DNA of 64,000 nt from Veillonella rodentium (GTDB lineage Bacteria; Bacillota; Negativicutes; Veillonellales; Veillonellaceae), in the NCBI RefSeq assembly GCF_900187285.1, contig NZ_LT906470.1, positions 1,870,001 through 1,934,000 on the forward strand, given 5' to 3'. The position numbers were made by a program, and so were the translations under genes. Within the stretch, counting starts at the first letter, position 1; each line of letters opens with the position of its first letter. The notes beneath the pieces were generated by a model that did not search any database, was not told the origin of the DNA, and saw only the letters and a list, made by a program, of their open reading frames with translations. Shown here in pieces: positions 43,878-52,501 of this stretch.

Positions 43878-44675
43878 CTATCTCAAAACTCTCTCTACAG
43901 CTTTGGCAAAACCTTCACGGTATAAATTAGCCCCACCGTTAGCCGGATGTCTAAGTCCGACGGCTGAAAGGCCGAATCGCCCCATCGTGTCCGCCGATTT
44001 TTGACCGACAGCGAGCATGAGCGGCTTCGATCCACCTAATTCGGTGTGCAATGCCAACAGTCTTTTCGTATATTCCCAACCCAGCTGCTGCTCCGACTCG
44101 GTCGGCGTCCGATTAGTGAGCGGTTCGCCCGCCTTATGAGGGTGAAAGGGGAATATATTCCACAGCAACGCATCGTACGGATCAATTTCCTGTTCGATGA
44201 TAGCACTCCATACTACCGTATCCGTAGGCTCGTTGAACCCCTGTTCCTGTTGGGTCCGTTTCAGCATAGGACTCACAGGAGAGCTGGTCCTTTGTAATGT
44301 AACAGGCGTTATCTGATGCGCCCGAATCGTTTTATGCTTATCCAACAACATGCGTTCACAGGTAATGGCAATGCCCGAAAAGCGCCCTCCTTGATATCCG
44401 ACAGCCTCCGCCACCACAAAGATTTTGGAGCGTCCCAACCGCGGCAGCAAATACGCCATCAAATTGCTACGACGCACCTGAGCCGCATCAAAATCAGGCC
44501 GAACAATTTCGAGGTCAGGATTCACCTCACCCCATGGATTGTGAACAAGCTCGCCCCTATATTGACCGAGCCAGTCTATAAACTGCTGTACTTTTGCAAT
44601 CTGATTCGTATCAAACGAGGTCATATATTCATCAAAAGACAGCGTTTTCTCTTCCTCTGATGTAAATAAGGACAT
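43878..44675 (-). CDS. Uracil-DNA glycosylase-superfamily protein
   Basis: 265 residues. AEAVGYQGGRFSGIAIT corresponds to the G-E-A-P-G motif 1 of UDG-like proteins, followed by LWNIFPFHPHKAGEPLTNR, and near the C-terminus AVGQKSADTM and LRHPANGGANLYREG, the His-Pro motif 2 region. There is no four-Cys Fe-S cluster, which separates it from families 4 and 5. It would excise uracil or act on a related damaged base, but the catalytic residue is not certain. GGGGGAGAGCC precedes the ATG. It is upstream of, and probably co-transcribed with, the DUF805 gene. Confidence 0.7.
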   Translation of the reverse strand: MSLFTSEEEKTLSFDEYMTSFDTNQIAKVQQFIDWLGQYRGELVHNPWGEVNPDLEIVRPDFDAAQVRRSNLMAYLLPRLGRSKIFVVAEAVGYQGGRFSGIAITCERMLLDKHKTIRAHQITPVTLQRTSSPVSPMLKRTQQEQGFNEPTDTVVWSAIIEQEIDPYDALLWNIFPFHPHKAGEPLTNRTPTESEQQLGWEYTKRLLALHTELGGSKPLMLAVGQKSADTMGRFGLSAVGLRHPANGGANLYREGFAKAVERVLR

Positions 44676-45091
44676 AGGCTCTCCCCCAATTTATACTACC
44701 GCCCCATATAATTAATAATGCTGTATATCATGATTATCAATCCTTTATATACTGTATTTATACACTAAAGCCCATAATAATACAATCCATATATTACGAT
44801 ATCCAATCATAATATGTGATAATATATCTGATAATCACGCACTACATAAAATGTATGCCGTTACTATATTATAATAGCATCCATTTCTGAAAGTTTGATG
44901 CGAAATTAATATTCAAAATATCCACATGCAACAAAATATAAAAAACTGTAATTTCAAAGCGACTTTAGATTCTCTACCATCAAAACGACAGGCCTCATTT
45001 AACAACCTTGATGGTAATGAACGATCCTACTATCTTTGAAACTACAGTTTTTGTTGGACTTCTGTTGCTACTAATATATGCAATATCACAT
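44676..45091. other. AT-rich 416-bp intergenic region, no gene seen
   Basis: It separates the UDG-like gene from the end of the ABC importer operon, both on the minus strand. It must hold the promoter of the UDG-like gene and the end of the ABC transcript. ACCATCAA (44976-44983) and TTGATGGT (45008-45015) form a loose stem that may be that terminator, without a T tract. Otherwise it is low-complexity AT sequence. Confidence 0.45.
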
Positions 45092-45865
45092 TTATATATA
45101 AAACTCGATTTTGTCTTCTTTGGCGAGTTGGAATTGTTCAAATATGTGATTTCGAATATTGACGAAGGACGCCGAGGTCCGGTCCGTCCTATCGATAAGA
45201 TTGACGGGGATAATGGTTTGCACCCGTCCCGGATTAGCGGCGAGCACTACGACGCGATCCGCAAGGACCACCGCCTCTTCTATGTCATGCGTAACGAATA
45301 CGACCGTTTTACCCTCTTCACGGCAGATGCGGGAGATTTCATCCTGTAAATTGATACGTGTCAACGCATCGAGGGCCCCCAGAGGCTCGTCCATGAAGAT
45401 AATATCCGGATCGACCGCCAGAGCCCGCGCAATGGATACACGCTGTTGCATACCGCCGGACAACTCCGCCGGATAGCGGTTCCGAGCATGATCGAGCCCC
45501 ACCATTTTCACGTATTTATCGATGATAGCAGGTCGCTCTGCCTTAGATACGTTCTTGCTTTCAAGGCCCAGTTCAATATTACTTTCCACCGTTCGCCACG
45601 GTAACAGTCCGTAATTCTGAAAAACCGTTACATACCGCAATTGGGGTGCTTTCACCTCTGCGCCATCAATGGTAATAGAACCCGAGGTAACGAGCTCAAA
45701 GCCTGCCATAACATTTAAAAGCGTACTTTTACCGGACCCGGAAGGACCTAAGAGACAAATAAATTCACCTTGTTCAATGTCCAGATTAATATTCTCAAGG
45801 ATGGTGAGCGGTTCTCCATCTTTCATAAATTCCTTGTGTGCATTGCGCACCGAAATGTAACCCAT
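45092..45865 (-). CDS. ABC transporter ATP-binding protein (SsuB/TauB type)
   Basis: 257 residues, a single nucleotide-binding domain. Walker A is LLGPSGSGKSTLL (about 39-51), the Q-loop VFQNYGLLPW has the Leu-Leu-Pro-Trp typical of sulfonate/nitrate/taurine importers, the signature is LSGGMQQRVSIARAL, Walker B IIFMDEPLGALD and the switch VTHDIEEAV. It energises the importer formed with the next two genes. TAGGAGGTGG precedes the ATG. It is the third gene of a binding protein-permease-ATPase operon. Confidence 0.92.
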   Translation of the reverse strand: MGYISVRNAHKEFMKDGEPLTILENINLDIEQGEFICLLGPSGSGKSTLLNVMAGFELVTSGSITIDGAEVKAPQLRYVTVFQNYGLLPWRTVESNIELGLESKNVSKAERPAIIDKYVKMVGLDHARNRYPAELSGGMQQRVSIARALAVDPDIIFMDEPLGALDALTRINLQDEISRICREEGKTVVFVTHDIEEAVVLADRVVVLAANPGRVQTIIPVNLIDRTDRTSASFVNIRNHIFEQFQLAKEDKIEFYI

Positions 45866-45876
45866 ACGTCCACCTC

Positions 45877-46629
45877 CTATTTCTCAATGCCCCAACGTCT
45901 ATAAATCCATTTTTCGATGAGGGACACGCCCCAATCAAGTAAAAGTCCCACAAAGCCAATCGTCAGAATCGCCACCATCAAAAGGTCGTTGCGCAAATTG
46001 TTCCGCATATCGATGATGAGGAAGCCAAGACCCGTCTGGGAACCTACCATTTCCCCCGTCACCAGGAATATCCACGCCGTACCGAGCGCGATGTGAAGTC
46101 CTGATGCAATACCAGGAAACACGGCGGGCAATACAATTTTAAATAACAACTCCGGCTGCTTGATACCAAAATTTCGAGCCACCTTGATGTATACGGGATC
46201 GATATTTTGAATCGCGGATACCGTGGACAATAGAACCGGAAAAAACGCCGCGATAAAGATGATAACGATGGCAGGCGCTTGACCGATACCGAAGAACAGT
46301 ACGATAAACGGCAACCATGCCACCGGTGAAATGGGGCGAATCACCTGAACGATGGGATTAATATAGTTCCAAATACCCTTATACCAGCCTAAAATGAGGC
46401 CTAAGAACACGCCGGCTACGACGGAAATGATATAGCCTATAAAAAAACGCACCAAACTGTCCGCAATATCCTTAAATAATACGCCGTCCCCGATGAGTTC
46501 TCCGAACCCGAGCAGCACCTTGTACGGCGTCGGCAACAAAGCTTCGTTAAATCCGCCGAGGCGGACAACCAACTCCCAAATCAGCCAGACCGCGATGAAC
46601 GCGCCCGGCACATATGTGTATTTCTTCAT
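45877..46629 (-). CDS. ABC transporter permease (SsuC/TauC type)
   Basis: 250 residues with six membrane spans. The cytoplasmic EAA loop appears as ARNFGIKQPELLFKIVLPAV (about 150-170) followed by PGIASGLHIALGTAW, which is standard for the BPD-type permeases of nitrate, sulfonate, taurine and thiamine-precursor importers. VIRPISPVAWLPFIVLFFGI is the typical span-3/4 region of this family. TAGGGGGG precedes the ATG. The gene lies 11 bp upstream of the ATPase gene. Confidence 0.92.
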   Translation of the reverse strand: MKKYTYVPGAFIAVWLIWELVVRLGGFNEALLPTPYKVLLGFGELIGDGVLFKDIADSLVRFFIGYIISVVAGVFLGLILGWYKGIWNYINPIVQVIRPISPVAWLPFIVLFFGIGQAPAIVIIFIAAFFPVLLSTVSAIQNIDPVYIKVARNFGIKQPELLFKIVLPAVFPGIASGLHIALGTAWIFLVTGEMVGSQTGLGFLIIDMRNNLRNDLLMVAILTIGFVGLLLDWGVSLIEKWIYRRWGIEK

Positions 46630-46640
46630 GGTATACCCCC

Positions 46641-47594
46641 CTATGGCAACAGCGATGTATCTACAAACTCCGAATAACTCGGCACCTTTTTAATCAAATC
46701 GACATGGGTCATGTGATGCACGAGCGCCTTATAACGCTCCTCGGTGAGGGCCAAATCTCCAAACCCAATCACCTGCAAGGAACGCTCGATAACAGGATCC
46801 TTAAATTTCATATATTTCAAGGCAATCTCCTTTTGCGCCTCCGGATGCTCATCTAAATATTTACCTGCATCGAGATAGGCTTTTGTGAAAGCCTTCGCCA
46901 AGTCATGGTGTTCATCGACGAATTGACCGTTGAATACGAGGGCGCAGCAGATATTGTCATGCCACAAGTGATCAGGGTCTTCAAAGACCTTTCCCTTACC
47001 CATTTCTATGGCGAGAGAACCGAAAGGCTCCGCCACGCTATATCCTGCGATTTGACCGACCGACAGTGCGGACGGCATTTCAGGAGGGCTCATCTCCACT
47101 ATCTGTACGTCCTTCTCGCTAAGACCTGCCCGTTCAAGCATGAGGTCTACGAGAATCTTTTGAGTTGATTGCTTATGAGGGATGGCAAAGAATTTGCCTT
47201 TTAAATCCTGTACAGAGTTAATATCGTTATTTACAACGATATTATTGCCTTCCGTATGGCCTAATGCCGCTGCGCGCACATCAATTCCCTGTTCACGAGC
47301 CTTTACACCGAGCTCAACGAGAACGGCTGCAGCATCTACTTTACCGGTGTTGAGCGCATCCATGAGTTCCGGCCAGGAACCGTATTTAACAAGCTCTACA
47401 TGGACAGGACCATCTGCTGTCTCCAATTCCTTCGTAGCAAATACCGGCAGCGCATGAGTAATCGGTAAATACGCAACGCGCACGGTCTTCAACGCCTGTG
47501 CCGACTTCGGTACCGTATGCTGATGATATGCATACGCCGCCCCTCCGATAACGAGAAGCACAACAGCAATGATAAGATACCAGGTTTTCTTCAT
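46641..47594 (-). CDS. ABC transporter substrate-binding protein (NMT1/SsuA/NrtA-like)
   Basis: 317 residues. An N-terminal hydrophobic segment (LIIAVVLLVIGGAAYAY, about 7-23) without a lipobox Cys is probably an uncleaved anchor or signal peptide. The mature part has VRVAYLPITHALPVFATKE, KYGSWPELMDALNTGKVDAA, DLKGKFFAIPHKQST and VAEPFGSLAIEMGKG, the NMT1/NrtA/SsuA pattern. Late HDNICCALVFNGQF replaces the His/Cys-metal sites of some relatives. The ligand could be a sulfonate, nitrate-like anion or thiamine precursor. It is the first gene of the importer operon. Confidence 0.85.
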   Translation of the reverse strand: MKKTWYLIIAVVLLVIGGAAYAYHQHTVPKSAQALKTVRVAYLPITHALPVFATKELETADGPVHVELVKYGSWPELMDALNTGKVDAAAVLVELGVKAREQGIDVRAAALGHTEGNNIVVNNDINSVQDLKGKFFAIPHKQSTQKILVDLMLERAGLSEKDVQIVEMSPPEMPSALSVGQIAGYSVAEPFGSLAIEMGKGKVFEDPDHLWHDNICCALVFNGQFVDEHHDLAKAFTKAYLDAGKYLDEHPEAQKEIALKYMKFKDPVIERSLQVIGFGDLALTEERYKALVHHMTHVDLIKKVPSYSEFVDTSLLP

Positions 47595-47964
47595 GACAGC
47601 CCCTCTTTCTGCAAATCTCTTGTTTCTCTGACGATCTTCGTCTCTAAATTTATTTATACCCTACTATATCAATATGTTTTATTTATGTCAATAATGCATG
47701 TTAATATTATAGGGTTTGATGTATCATATACTGTACTTCATATTTCAATACTATATGCTATATTTTATATTTCGTATTTTAGATTTCATATTTCACATTT
47801 TACATTTTATCTCATACTCCATACTCCATATATCGTATGTTATTTACCAAACATTCCCGATTAAGCGAATGTTCACGCATACATAATGGCGCACACAAAA
47901 ACAGGCACCGCCATAAAGGCGATGCCTGCAATTTAACTTTAGCAAAACAGAGTCTAATTAAACA
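47595..47964. other. 370-bp intergenic region with low-complexity AT repeats
   Basis: From about 47690 to 47835 the sequence is a run of degenerate ATATTTCATATTT-like words without a coding frame, upstream of the importer promoter. A strong terminator of the glycosyltransferase gene follows at 47902-47928. Confidence 0.5.
47896..47928 (-). terminator. Terminator of the GT39-DedA operon
   Basis: On the minus strand CAGGCATCGCC pairs with GGCGGTGCCTG around TTTAT, followed by TTTTTG. Confidence 0.85.
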
Positions 47965-49596
47965 TCAGTGAAACAGAGTCTGTTTATTTAAAATATATAC
48001 TTCGGAGGTTCCCGCTTCGCTGTATTCCGATACATACGGATAGATGGAAGACTGACGGAAGTGCTTAATTTCCCCCTTCGGCACAATCAGCATAAGCGGT
48101 TGGCCGGAGGAAAGAATTTTAATAAACTCCTTCTCCGATACTTGCTGCATAAGATATTTTTTCTGCCATTCAGCGCTGCGTTTTTTTAATTTACCTTGAT
48201 CATCCCAACGGCTTTCATCACCATTGATTTTAACAACCTTGTGTCCCGTATAATATACGACAGCCGTACTGTATCCGTTATAGTAATACACATCGCCGTC
48301 ATACGAATCCACAACAGGCACCACATCGACAGAACTGCGCTGTTTGAATAAAGGCTCAACGCCCTCCATCAGAACGATCGAGGAAATAACCATCGTACCG
48401 AGAACAATAATGCTCACCAAACGGTATCGATAATGTGTATACCATGCATGCAGTACAAGCAGAACCGAAACAGCTACGACTACATACAATAAATAATAGA
48501 ATCCCCACGGCGCAAAGAATGATGCCGCTACATAAGAAAGCCACAACAATAAGGCAGGTCCTATAATGATCCACGGAAGAACCCTTGATCGTCCGGCCCG
48601 AACCGCTTTCATCACGCCCATCGCACCGAAAGCGCTGAACGGAACAAGGCTCACGAATGTATACAGAGGATATTTGGTGGCCATCAACGTATAGAACAAA
48701 ATCGTTCCCAGGCCCCATGCCAAACAGTATACATACGCCTTACGGCGTTGTTTATATCCGCTGATTATGCCATAAATAATGGCCCCTGTCCACGGCAAGG
48801 AAGCCCCCAAAAAGATGGCAATATAATACCACCATACATTGTCCTCCGGATGCTCGGACTGGGTAGCCCGCGTCACATTATGCAATCCCAAAAATCCGTC
48901 GATAAAGGCCTGTCCGTGAACGGAATACATATAGGCATACCAAGGTAAGGCAATCGCACAGAACACGAGAATCCCGCGCCAATCAAAGATGCGTTTCAAC
49001 ATCGTACCGGAGCGATATATAGCGGCGTAAATAAGCAGAATGATACCCGGCAATACGATAGCTACCGGCCCCTTTGTGAGAACACCTAACGCTGCAAATG
49101 CATAAGCCACGATCATGGCATTTCGACGATTCAACACAAGACCTCTATATGCATAAATCATGATCATCAACGTCGTATACAGCAATACCATATCCGTGAC
49201 GACACCGTGCGCAACGGTCCAGAACATCAAGGACGAACCGAGTACGGATGCCGCAATAAGGCCCAACACCCAACGGCCGCTCATCGAGCGTATCGCCTGA
49301 TACATGGTAGCCACCGATAAAGCCCCGAAGAGGGTGCTCGGCAAGCGCACCACCCAGTCGGCAATATCGAACAGCTTGAAGCCTAACGCGATAAGCCAGT
49401 AAATCATAATCGGCTTATCATACCAATAGGTCCCGTAAATCTGAGGTGACAACCAGTTTCCTGAAAGAACCATTTCCTTAGCGGTCAACGCGTAATTCGA
49501 CTCCACCGGATCGGTAACGGGCAGAATATTATTTCCCACCATGTAAAACACAAGCCACACGATGAACACGACCGGTGTCAATCTAGAGAGTTTCAT
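47965..49596 (-). CDS. Glycosyltransferase family 39/83 (ArnT-like) membrane protein
   Basis: 543 residues. The N-terminal span leads into LPVTDPVESNYALTAKEMV, which has the acidic-to-Arg/Asn arrangement of the GT39/PMT catalytic loop, then WYDKPIMIYWLI, the Asp-Lys-Pro motif of ArnT-like enzymes. At least ten further hydrophobic spans follow, with a C-terminal periplasmic domain (VVDSYDGDVYYYNGYSTAVV). These enzymes move a sugar from a polyprenyl phosphate carrier to lipid A, protein or another acceptor outside the cytoplasmic membrane. GGAGGGCC precedes the ATG. It lies 12 bp after the dedA-like gene. Confidence 0.85.
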   Translation of the reverse strand: MKLSRLTPVVFIVWLVFYMVGNNILPVTDPVESNYALTAKEMVLSGNWLSPQIYGTYWYDKPIMIYWLIALGFKLFDIADWVVRLPSTLFGALSVATMYQAIRSMSGRWVLGLIAASVLGSSLMFWTVAHGVVTDMVLLYTTLMIMIYAYRGLVLNRRNAMIVAYAFAALGVLTKGPVAIVLPGIILLIYAAIYRSGTMLKRIFDWRGILVFCAIALPWYAYMYSVHGQAFIDGFLGLHNVTRATQSEHPEDNVWWYYIAIFLGASLPWTGAIIYGIISGYKQRRKAYVYCLAWGLGTILFYTLMATKYPLYTFVSLVPFSAFGAMGVMKAVRAGRSRVLPWIIIGPALLLWLSYVAASFFAPWGFYYLLYVVVAVSVLLVLHAWYTHYRYRLVSIIVLGTMVISSIVLMEGVEPLFKQRSSVDVVPVVDSYDGDVYYYNGYSTAVVYYTGHKVVKINGDESRWDDQGKLKKRSAEWQKKYLMQQVSEKEFIKILSSGQPLMLIVPKGEIKHFRQSSIYPYVSEYSEAGTSEVYILNKQTLFH

Positions 49597-49608
49597 ACAA
49601 GGCCCTCC

Positions 49609-50196
49609 TTACCGACGGTTGCGATAGTATCTGTAGCCTAGGACAGCTGCAACAATAGCAAATACGGCAATCATGACAATTAAAAACTCATGATTGTATT
49701 CGATAAGATCTTTCCAGTTTTCACCGAGGACTTTCCCCAAATAAACGAGCAAAATCGTCCACGGAATCGTACCGAGGACCGTCCAAATGATAAAATGCCA
49801 CAAAGGATAACGGGCCATGCCCGCCGGGAACGAAATAAACGTGCGTACCCCGGGCAATAAACGGCCGAAAAATACCGCCGCACCGCCGTATTTATTGAAC
49901 ATCTTTTCGGCAAGCTCAAATTTATGTTCATTAAAGAATATATATTTACCGTACTTCAACAGCAGCGGCCGTCCGCCGTATTCCCCCATCCAGTACGACA
50001 GGATAGACCCTATGATACCGGCCAGAATGCCGACTACCATCGTCGTATGCAGATCAAATACCCCCTGCGCGATTAAATATCCCGCAAAACCTAGAACGAT
50101 TTCACTGGGAATAGGTACATTGGCGTTTTCCAAGGTCATTGCAATAAACATGGCCGCATAGCCATAAGTTTCCATAAACGAAATGATATATTCCAC
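49609..50196 (-). CDS. DedA-family membrane protein
   Basis: 195 residues starting at a GTG (50196) with AGAGGT seven bases upstream. The DedA pattern is clear: ENANVPIPSEIVLGFAGYL, SYWMGEYGGRPLLLKYGKYI and VFFGRLLPGVRTFISFPAGM with the conserved Arg residues, then GTIPWTILLVYLG. DedA proteins scramble or flip undecaprenyl phosphate or phospholipids across the cytoplasmic membrane. Coupling with a carrier-dependent glycosyltransferase 12 bp downstream suggests this pair recycles or uses undecaprenyl phosphate in envelope glycosylation. Confidence 0.9.
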   Translation of the reverse strand: MEYIISFMETYGYAAMFIAMTLENANVPIPSEIVLGFAGYLIAQGVFDLHTTMVVGILAGIIGSILSYWMGEYGGRPLLLKYGKYIFFNEHKFELAEKMFNKYGGAAVFFGRLLPGVRTFISFPAGMARYPLWHFIIWTVLGTIPWTILLVYLGKVLGENWKDLIEYNHEFLIVMIAVFAIVAAVLGYRYYRNRR

Positions 50197-50310
50197 GTAA
50201 TTTACCTCTTTATCAATACCCGTCTCGGGTTCTATAATGCGTTAACTCCGGCGCATCGTTTCGCTGAAAGTTTCATACAACCATTTGGTATACCTTATAT
50301 TTTACCATAA

Positions 50311-50341
50311 TAAAGAGGCCCTCACCATAGGCGAGGGCCTC
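50311..50341 (-). terminator. Terminator after the DUF2922 gene
   Basis: GAGGCCCTC (50315-50323) pairs perfectly with GAGGGCCTC (50333-50341); on the minus strand TTTATTATGG follows. Confidence 0.85.
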
Positions 50342-50408
50342 CATACTACATATGAAATATGCAATGTTAACAACAATCCCCTTGCTCAGGGATCAGCATG
50401 CTGCCAAT

Positions 50409-50630
50409 CTATTTGAGTTCGGTAATCTGTGTTGTCACTTCACGAGCCGCTGTAAACGCAGCGAGTACTGCATCATGGGATCCAAGGATAACCTTATTCG
50501 CCACTAACGCATTAGCCGCTGTTTTAGCATCTTGTAAAGTAATTCCAGCGCGAGGTGCGCTAATTGTAATCGATGCGCTTTTACCATCGACCGTAGAAAA
50601 CGTAAGATATACAACGCGTTTTTCCGCCAT
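50409..50630 (-). CDS. Small DUF2922-like protein
   Basis: 73 residues from an ATG at 50630 with a very strong GAAAGGAGGCGCC ribosome site. The pattern VVYLTFSTVDGKSASITISA then GITLQDAKTAANALVANKVI and a closing TAAREVTTQITEL matches the DUF2922 family of Firmicutes, which is of unknown function. It is cytosolic, with no signal. It is paired with the DUF1659-like gene 119 bp upstream. Confidence 0.75.
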   Translation of the reverse strand: MAEKRVVYLTFSTVDGKSASITISAPRAGITLQDAKTAANALVANKVILGSHDAVLAAFTAAREVTTQITELK

Positions 50631-50749
50631 GTGGGCGCCTCCTTTCATAGTTCGTAAGCAAGTCATTCAAATTAATAAGGATGGGAATGCGTGGACTGAG
50701 CACGCTGCATCAAAGGTTCGACATTGCCGATGATGCACTGTGCCAAACG

Positions 50750-50956
50750 TTAATGTCCTAGGGATATTTCGTTGATGCGAACCACATCGGACAGGCTGTG
50801 GTCATACAAGGCTGCCAATGCATCGCCGACAATTTTCATATTGTCATCGGACGCTTCTTCGGCAACACGCGTATAGGTGACGTTCTTATACTTCGGCATA
50901 TCTTCGGTACCGACATTAAAACGCAACACCAGTTTCGTACGTTTAATCGTAGCCAT
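50750..50956 (-). CDS. Small DUF1659-like protein
   Basis: 68 residues from an ATG at 50956 with GAAAGGAGGTGATACG directly upstream. KRTKLVLRFNVGTEDMPKYK then NVTYTRVAEEASDDNMKIVG and ALAALYDHSLSDVVRINE fit the DUF1659 pattern: a beta hairpin, then one helix and a final strand. These small proteins occur next to DUF2922 proteins in many Firmicutes; the role is unknown. The nearly identical ribosome sites of the two genes suggest matched, high translation. Confidence 0.75.
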   Translation of the reverse strand: MATIKRTKLVLRFNVGTEDMPKYKNVTYTRVAEEASDDNMKIVGDALAALYDHSLSDVVRINEISLGH

Positions 50957-51047
50957 CGTATCACCTCCTTTCACCGCCCTACATTCTCGAATCGCTGTCA
51001 TGACAATTCCCTACGCGATGTATGGCGTCATTTTTGTGAAAGTACGG

Positions 51048-51141
51048 AAATAACATCGGCTTACATATAGGAAAATATCGACTACGTGTAAAAATAATAC
51101 CGCCTGCATATAGAAATAATGCCGACTACATACAGGAACAG
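51048..51141. repeat. Four degenerate tandem units AATAATGCCGACTACATATAGGA
   Basis: Units of 20-27 bp with shared AATA..RCCG.CTACATA cores follow each other upstream of the DUF1659 gene. No coding frame runs through them. Confidence 0.45.
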
Positions 51142-51179
51142 GACGGCGAATATAAAGGAACCGCACCGTTCACACATAA

Positions 51180-51246
51180 AAAAACCCTTATCCTCGGTAC
51201 TGGTTCTCCTTCGAAGGAGCCTTACAGTACGTCGACATAAGGGTCT
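51180..51246 (-). terminator. Three-tier terminator of the kinase gene
   Basis: Outer stem ACCCTTAT/ATAAGGGT, middle GTACTG/CAGTAC, inner CTCCTTCGAAGGAG; on the minus strand a run of seven T follows. Confidence 0.85.
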
Positions 51247-51353
51247 ACTTGAAAGCTCTATAATTATCTAACGATAAGCTACAACCCATGCATCGGGCTA
51301 TAGCTCATACGGACAACAATCTATATTTATATAAAGATAAACTACAGAGCCAT

Positions 51354-52100
51354 TTATTCAGTTTTTAACGCCATTATAAAATCATAAGCTTTTACGGCCG
51401 CCTCGGTATCCACAAAATGGAACGGATTGAGGAGTCGGCAGAATTTAATGAGGTATTCATGCTTATGAAAGATGTCTTTAATATGTAAAATCGTATCGCG
51501 CGCCGTACATGCCGAACTATATCCGTTCATCATCGCATAGAGATAATCCATCGGCAGATTATCTTCACGCAAATAACTGTGCACAAAGATCAGTACATCC
51601 CACCCTTGCGGGGTCAATTCAGGCCAGCGACGGCTGTTTTCCCAGTCGAGCATCGTAATCTTATCCTCAGCAGGATCATACGTTATATCGCGCATGGCGG
51701 GACGCCCGTGGGACAAACCGTAATCATGCAGCTGTCCTAAGATTTTACCGAATATATAAAAGATATGTGTTACCATCTCTTTTAAATCGGTATCATCAGG
51801 ATGCTGAACAGTCAATTCGCTATAGTACGACAATGTGCGGCCGCTGTATTCCGTAACGAAATAGTGTTCCCGAAATCCGGCAATCACAGGAGCCACCGGC
51901 AGTTTCGTATTCACAAAGGATATTTTATAAAATTCATAGTCAAAGGATGCACGCGGCGCAGGTTTAATCCAACTCGACCGATGATTGCTGATATCTTGTT
52001 TTACGTAATACTTTTTACCGTCAAAATCAACGGGAAATACGCGATGATCCGTTTCATTGACAATCATGCGATCTATATAATCTAATAACATATCATTCAT
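51354..52100 (-). CDS. WaaP/RIO-like (LPS or protein) kinase-fold protein
   Basis: About 248 residues from the ATG at 52100 (GGGGGACC upstream); an ATG 42 bp further 5' has no clear ribosome site. The small kinase lobe has GKKYYVKQDIS with the ATP-binding Lys. The catalytic region is LHDYGLSHGRPAMRDITYD (HG/HR..D variant) and the metal-binding ITMLDWENSRRW (DFG-equivalent D-W-E). This pattern is like WaaP/InaA and BUD32-type kinases that phosphorylate LPS core sugars or related targets. It is probably cytosolic. The target is unknown, but an LPS-making diderm makes an envelope role plausible. Confidence 0.7.
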   Translation of the reverse strand: MNDMLLDYIDRMIVNETDHRVFPVDFDGKKYYVKQDISNHRSSWIKPAPRASFDYEFYKISFVNTKLPVAPVIAGFREHYFVTEYSGRTLSYYSELTVQHPDDTDLKEMVTHIFYIFGKILGQLHDYGLSHGRPAMRDITYDPAEDKITMLDWENSRRWPELTPQGWDVLIFVHSYLREDNLPMDYLYAMMNGYSSACTARDTILHIKDIFHKHEYLIKFCRLLNPFHFVDTEAAVKAYDFIMALKTE

Positions 52101-52501
52101 GCCGGTCCCCCGCTGCACCGGTCCCTTTCGGTACCCTCTCATTACGCTCTTATGATTTTAAAAACTACACATATAAACATCTAACCATATTACATATTTA
52201 TAACATAAACGGAGTGCTATCAATTATACACGAACAATCGTAACTACATATACCGAACGATGTCCATGCTCAATAAACATATACAATCGACATAGATATT
52301 ATACTACAGCGCTCTTCGTTTATCAAAAACAGACGCCTCTATCCTGCATTTCGCAGAATATGGGCCGGTCTTACAGCGCGCCATGTATCAAAAGTAGAAC
52401 CCCCCAGCCTGGGCCGGGGGGGTTCTACTGGTAATTATGATAATAGGTTTGTATTTAGAACTATAGCATAGCCAACTGAGGCCTCGTCTAAATCAAACGA
52501 A
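52101..52501. other. 401-bp intergenic region between kinase gene and sdhE
   Basis: AT-rich, with no gene seen. It holds the promoter side of the kinase gene and the sdh operon terminator at 52393-52429. Confidence 0.5.
52393..52429 (-). terminator. Terminator of the sdhA-sdhB-sdhE operon
   Basis: AGTAGAACCCCCC pairs with GGGGGGGTTCTACT around a GC-rich loop; on the minus strand TTTTG follows. Very stable. Confidence 0.8.

Noticed and set aside
45008-45349. Plus-strand open frame with a hydrophobic start (LLLLLIYAISHLYI)
   Set aside because: Most of it is antisense to the ABC ATPase gene and it has no ribosome site; the hydrophobic start comes from AT-rich intergenic DNA.
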